Shown here piece after piece: positions 61,044-64,000 of a stretch of DNA of 64,000 bases. Origin of the DNA: Halochromatium sp. (GTDB taxonomy: Bacteria > Pseudomonadota > Gammaproteobacteria > Chromatiales > Chromatiaceae); NCBI GenBank assembly GCA_010912705.1, contig POWB01000018.1, positions 40,073 through 104,072 on the forward strand, given 5' to 3'. The position numbers and the translations under genes were made by a program. Position 1 is the stretch's first letter. Every line of letters starts with the position of its first letter. The notes under the pieces are model-generated. The model did no database searches. It had not been told where the DNA came from and was given only the letters and a program-made list of their open reading frames with translations.

Positions 61044-61150
61044 GGGGTCGCTATCAGACAGAGGCTGCGGACTGGTCTGCACGCAGTTGCGGCACTGACC
61101 GGCGTTGACTAGTATCGAACGCACTCTTATCGACTCGAGGGTCGCCCCGA

Positions 61151-61832
61151 ATGACTCAATGGCCAGTGACAGGTGAGCAGCTCGCCAGCGTCGAGCCGAC
61201 CTCCGCTGACGGCCGGCTGGTGACTGAAGCCGAGTACTGGCAGGACTGGTACAACACTGGTGATCTCAGCTACGAGTGGAACAATGGTCGCTTGGAGGAG
61301 AAACCGGTGTCGGATTTCGAGACCTTTCAGGTCTACCTCTGGTTTCTGGAGCTGTTGCGCCACTACCTGCGGCTTGCAGCCCATTGGCAAGCTGGTGGCG
61401 CTGGAGATGGGCTTCCGGCTGTCGCTCAGCTCGGGCACGGTGATCCGTAAGCCGGACTTAGCGGTGGTGCTGGATACCAACCCGGTTGCGCTGGACCTGA
61501 CCGATAGCTCCTATCATGGCATCTTCGACCTCTGTGTCGAGGCCCTGTCGACGGAAAAGCCGGCCTATGTGCATCGTGATCTGGTGGTCAAGAAGGCCGA
61601 GTATGCTGCTGGCGGCGTACCCGAGTATTACGTGCTGCACCGCGAGTCCGGCAACCTGGCCTTCTATGGCCGCACCCGCGGCAGCCGCGTCTACAGCCCG
61701 CTGCCGATCGAGGGCAGCGGTGATGAGCGCTTGGTACGCTCGCGGATCTTGCCAGGCTTCCAGTTCCGCGTTGGTGACCTGATCCGCCGGCCAGACCTTG
61801 ATGCGATTCGACGCGACCCGGTCTACCCATGA
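61151..61832 (+). pseudogene. Uma2-family (DUF820) putative endonuclease, frameshifted
   Basis: The first frame encodes VTEAEYWQDWYNTGDLSYEW, then NNGRLEEKPVSDFETFQVYL. Near 61370-61385 the frame shifts, and the second continues with LVALEMGFRLSLSSGTVIRK, PDLAVVLDTNPVAL and KPAYVHRDLVVKKAEYAAGG, VPEYYVLHRESGNLAFYGRT. Together they make a normal 227-residue Uma2 protein with the PD-(D/E)XK motif (RKPDLAVV, then a Glu). A single-base indel separates the halves. Uma2 genes are common mobile-like genes in cyanobacteria and purple sulfur bacteria. Inactivation seems recent. Confidence 0.8.
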
Positions 61833-61889
61833 GTCGGGTTTGATCAAAGAGCGCTGATCTCCCGCCATTGCCATGACGATGGCCATTTC

Positions 61890-61947
61890 CGTTTGTCCTC
61901 GGCCCCAAAGGCGCTCGCCGTTTGGCCTTGGCCCCTAAGGCGCTTGC
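61890..61947 (+). repeat. 29-bp tandem duplication upstream of the MFS gene
   Basis: Two copies of cgtttg.cct.ggccc..aaggcgct.gc at 61890 and 61919 differ at about five positions. They lie in the leader 25-80 bp before the MFS start. Confidence 0.8.
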
Positions 61948-61971
61948 CTTGCAACACAGAAAAGTTTGCCC

Positions 61972-63213
61972 ATGCTGTCGCCCCGTCCGTTGTTCGTACT
62001 CGTCTCGGGCATCTTCGCCTTGATCCTCACCATGGGCGTGGCGCGCTTCGCTTACACGCCGATGCTGGCCTACATGCAGCCGCAGACTGGCATGGGCGAT
62101 GCGCTCGCCGGTTGGCTGGCGGGCTGGAATTATCTCGGCTACCTGTCCGGCGTACTGCTGGTGACGCGGCTAAAGGATCTGATGCTCAAAGACCGTCTGT
62201 ATCGCATCAGCTTGCTGTTGGCGGTGCTGACCACGGCGATGATGCCGCTGGCCGGCATGCCGTCATCAATGTTCCTCGCCAATGCGCCACTGATCTGGGG
62301 CCTGAGCCGCTTTCTGGCCGGACTCAGCACCGCCGGCGGGCTGATGCTCGGCTCTGGGCTGATCCTGAACTGGTTGATCCGCCATGGCCATCGGAGTGAG
62401 CTGGGCATCCATTTCAGCGGACTCGGGCTGGGGATCCTGATCGGTGGGTTGCTGGTCGAGTTGGCCGCGCCCTATACCGACTGGCGCGGACAATGGTGGC
62501 TGCTCACCGGCGTCGGGCTGCTGCTGCTGATCCCTGCCTGGCGTTGGCTGCCGCGGCCGAATCAGGGCATGCAGCTCCAAGCTGGTGCGGGCGCGGCCGA
62601 GGGCGAGCCTGGGCCGCTCTGGTTATGGCTGCTGCAGGCGGCCTATCTCTGCGCCGGCTTCGGCTATGCGATCAATGCCACCTTTACCGTGCTGATCACC
62701 GAGCAGCAGCCAGCCCTGAGCGGGCAGGGTGGACTGATGTGGCTTCTGGTCGGACTCGCCGCAGCTCCGGCGCCGATCCTCTGGGACCGGATCGCGCGCC
62801 GCTGGGGTTATCTGCGCACGCTGCAGGTCGCCTATCTGCTGCAGATCATCGGTATCCTACTGCCCGTGCTCAGCGGCTCCTTGATCGCCGCAGTAGCCAG
62901 CTCTCTGCTGTTTGGGCTGACCTTCATCGGCATCGTCTCGCTGGTACTGACCATGGTCGGCGTGCGCTATCCGGCGCATCCAGCACAGATCATGGCGCGG
63001 CTGACGGTCGGCTACGGCATCGCGCAGATCATCGCACCGGTGGTTGCCGGCGAGCTGGCCGAGGTGACAGGCAGCTTCGATGGCTCGCTGATCTGGGTCA
63101 GTGCGATGATGGGGCTCGGCTTGTTGTGTCTGGTGGCGATGGCGATGATTGCGGCTCGGGATCGCGGTAGGGGCGCTCAACAACCTCAACAGCCGCCAAC
63201 GACCGCGCCCTGA
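61972..63213 (+). CDS. YbfB/YjiJ-family MFS transporter
   Basis: 413 residues from ATG 61972 with twelve predicted membrane helices. The N-terminus PLFVLVSGIFALILTMGVAR, then FAYTPMLAYMQPQTGMGDAL, followed by AGWLAGWNYLGYLSGVLLVT, is the YbfB/YjiJ signature. The substrate is unknown. Some relatives are thought to export amino acids or drugs. The C-terminal tail is Gln/Pro-rich. It stands alone between two damaged loci. Confidence 0.85.
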   Translation: MLSPRPLFVLVSGIFALILTMGVARFAYTPMLAYMQPQTGMGDALAGWLAGWNYLGYLSGVLLVTRLKDLMLKDRLYRISLLLAVLTTAMMPLAGMPSSMFLANAPLIWGLSRFLAGLSTAGGLMLGSGLILNWLIRHGHRSELGIHFSGLGLGILIGGLLVELAAPYTDWRGQWWLLTGVGLLLLIPAWRWLPRPNQGMQLQAGAGAAEGEPGPLWLWLLQAAYLCAGFGYAINATFTVLITEQQPALSGQGGLMWLLVGLAAAPAPILWDRIARRWGYLRTLQVAYLLQIIGILLPVLSGSLIAAVASSLLFGLTFIGIVSLVLTMVGVRYPAHPAQIMARLTVGYGIAQIIAPVVAGELAEVTGSFDGSLIWVSAMMGLGLLCLVAMAMIAARDRGRGAQQPQQPPTTAP

Positions 63214-63381
63214 AGGGCGGGTCAGGTGCAAACTTGGCTTATGTCAGGCCGCGCGTAAACTGCTCGAGCATGCCTACCGCGAACAGCTCGAAGGCACCTA
63301 CGACATCCTCGGCGATGTAGCCATCGTTGAGGCAGCCGCATACTGTTTGGTCAAAACACCCGGAAGCACATGAGGCGATGC

Positions 63382-63723
63382 ATGCAAGACGTCACCTTCG
63401 AGACCGAGATCACAGGCAATCACCTACTCCGGCTCCCCGATGCGCTCCCTGTCGGGGCGCGAGCAAGGGTCAGGGTCGAGATCCTGACATCAGACGACCG
63501 AGAGGCTGCACAGGATGCCTCCGGCTGCGAGATCGCTCGCTTGGCCCAGCCCGCGCGCGCGATCGGCGTCGAGGCGCCCCCTGTTAGCACGCTCGGCCAG
63601 AGGCTTGTCGCCATTAGGCAGCGCGCTATCGAGCGCGGCATGGTCCTGAAGAGCGCCGATGAGATCCTTGCCGAGGTCCACGAAGGCCGTGCCGAGGCTG
63701 CCGATGATCAAGACCTACGTTGA
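63382..63723 (+). CDS. Putative antitoxin of a PIN-type toxin
   Basis: About 113 residues from ATG 63382 (gagg seven bases upstream). The N-terminal MQDVTFETEITGNHLLRLPD, then ALPVGARARVRVEIL, is a beta-rich AbrB/AF2212-like domain. The C-terminal half (LGQRLVAIRQRAIERGMVLK, SADEILAEVHEGRAE) is helical and acidic, as in toxin-binding tails. It overlaps the following PIN gene by 20 nt. The assignment rests on layout and partner. Confidence 0.6.
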   Translation: MQDVTFETEITGNHLLRLPDALPVGARARVRVEILTSDDREAAQDASGCEIARLAQPARAIGVEAPPVSTLGQRLVAIRQRAIERGMVLKSADEILAEVHEGRAEAADDQDLR

Positions 63724-63913
63724 CGCCAATGCCTTGATCGCCGCCAATGCCTTGATCGCCGCCTTTGGGGGCAATCATCCGGCGTCCGAGGCCGCACTCG
63801 GCGTCCTCGGCGATCCGGAACGATGCTTTGTCGCGACCGGCTATCTGCGTCTGGAGACGCTGCGCAAGCCGATGTTCTATCGCACATTCCGCAGGCACGA
63901 TCGATACAGATAG
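63704..63913 (+). pseudogene. PIN-domain toxin, truncated
   Basis: 69 codons from ATG 63704: IKTYVDANALIAANALIAAF, then HPASEAALGVLGDPERCFVA and TGYLRLETLRKPMFYRT. This gives the first PIN Asp and the Glu of the second motif. The frame stops at 63911-63913, about half the usual length, and the later acidic residues are missing. A different frame stays open to 63965, so a frameshift near 63895 is possible. An exact 18-bp duplication inside the first motif doubles ANALIA. Confidence 0.6.
63725..63760 (+). repeat. 18-bp tandem duplication in the PIN gene
   Basis: gccaatgccttgatcgcc occurs twice without a gap at 63725 and 63743, in frame, adding six residues next to the catalytic Asp. Confidence 0.9.
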
Positions 63914-64000
63914 GAATTTTTTCGCCACAGATAGCGTCATGTTGTCAAATGGAGTCCGCCGCTGAGACGCCCACCATGGGGGCGCTTCAAGAAAGTACGG

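Noticed and set aside
63149..63373. Plus-strand frame ending EGTYDILGDVAIVEAAAYCL
   Set aside because: The first half is a shadow of the MFS gene. The last 45 codons look gene-like, but no family or start codon could be identified, so it was not called.

Overview
The window looks like about 64 kb of a high-GC gammaproteobacterial chromosome. A purple sulfur bacterium of the Chromatiaceae type is the best guess. The hints are a RuBisCO-like protein, cytochrome bd with CydX, a KaiB/KaiC operon, long-form HisG, a NifX-type protein beside an Fnr-type regulator, and many Rpn-type nuclease relics. Nothing seen is a decisive taxonomic marker (no rRNA, no photosynthesis genes), so this is inference. 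No tRNA, rRNA or CRISPR array was recognised.

Positions 1-15,040 are an accessory island. It holds a glycosyltransferase, several toxin-antitoxin pairs (BrnTA, UPF0175/DUF3368, HEPN pair), broken genes of a nonulosonic-acid (legionaminic/pseudaminic type) pathway, broken Rpn nucleases, and a block of ATPase-centred gene pairs including a Septu-like PtuAB. A 372-bp chimeric relic is present twice (6891-7262 and 11342-11713), each time just upstream of an ATPase gene. A glycoside hydrolase family 57 gene is split so that pieces lie downstream of each ATPase pair. An IS1595-type element with visible inverted repeats closes the island, followed by about 860 bp of AT-rich DNA with no recognised gene.

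Positions 15,900-36,000 hold a secreted protein of unknown function, an exopolysaccharide export set (wzb-like phosphatase, wza, wzc, wecA), and the pyruvate dehydrogenase genes aceE-aceF-lpdA with a VapBC-type module between aceF and lpdA. Then come a RuBisCO-like protein, a hipB with a gutted hipA, a DUF4926/DUF6883 pair, and an SDR plus split-transketolase operon. Positions 36,100-41,130 hold cydABX, a NifX-like protein, a DUF6858-type protein and an Fnr-family regulator. Next are uup, then a urease operon (urtE-ureD-ureA-ureB-ureC-ureE-ureF-ureG), then hisI-hisG and a DUF1295 membrane protein.

Positions 51,985-60,564 form one tightly packed minus-strand unit. It runs from an RND efflux adaptor and pump to a histidine kinase, a receiver-domain protein with a KaiA-like C-terminus, KaiB and KaiC. 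Several junctions are 4-bp start/stop overlaps. This possible KaiABC-type clock with a dedicated kinase, joined to an efflux pump, is the most interesting intact system. The right end holds a broken Uma2 gene, an MFS transporter and a PIN-type toxin-antitoxin remnant. Across the window, 13-29 bp tandem duplications recur at gene junctions.
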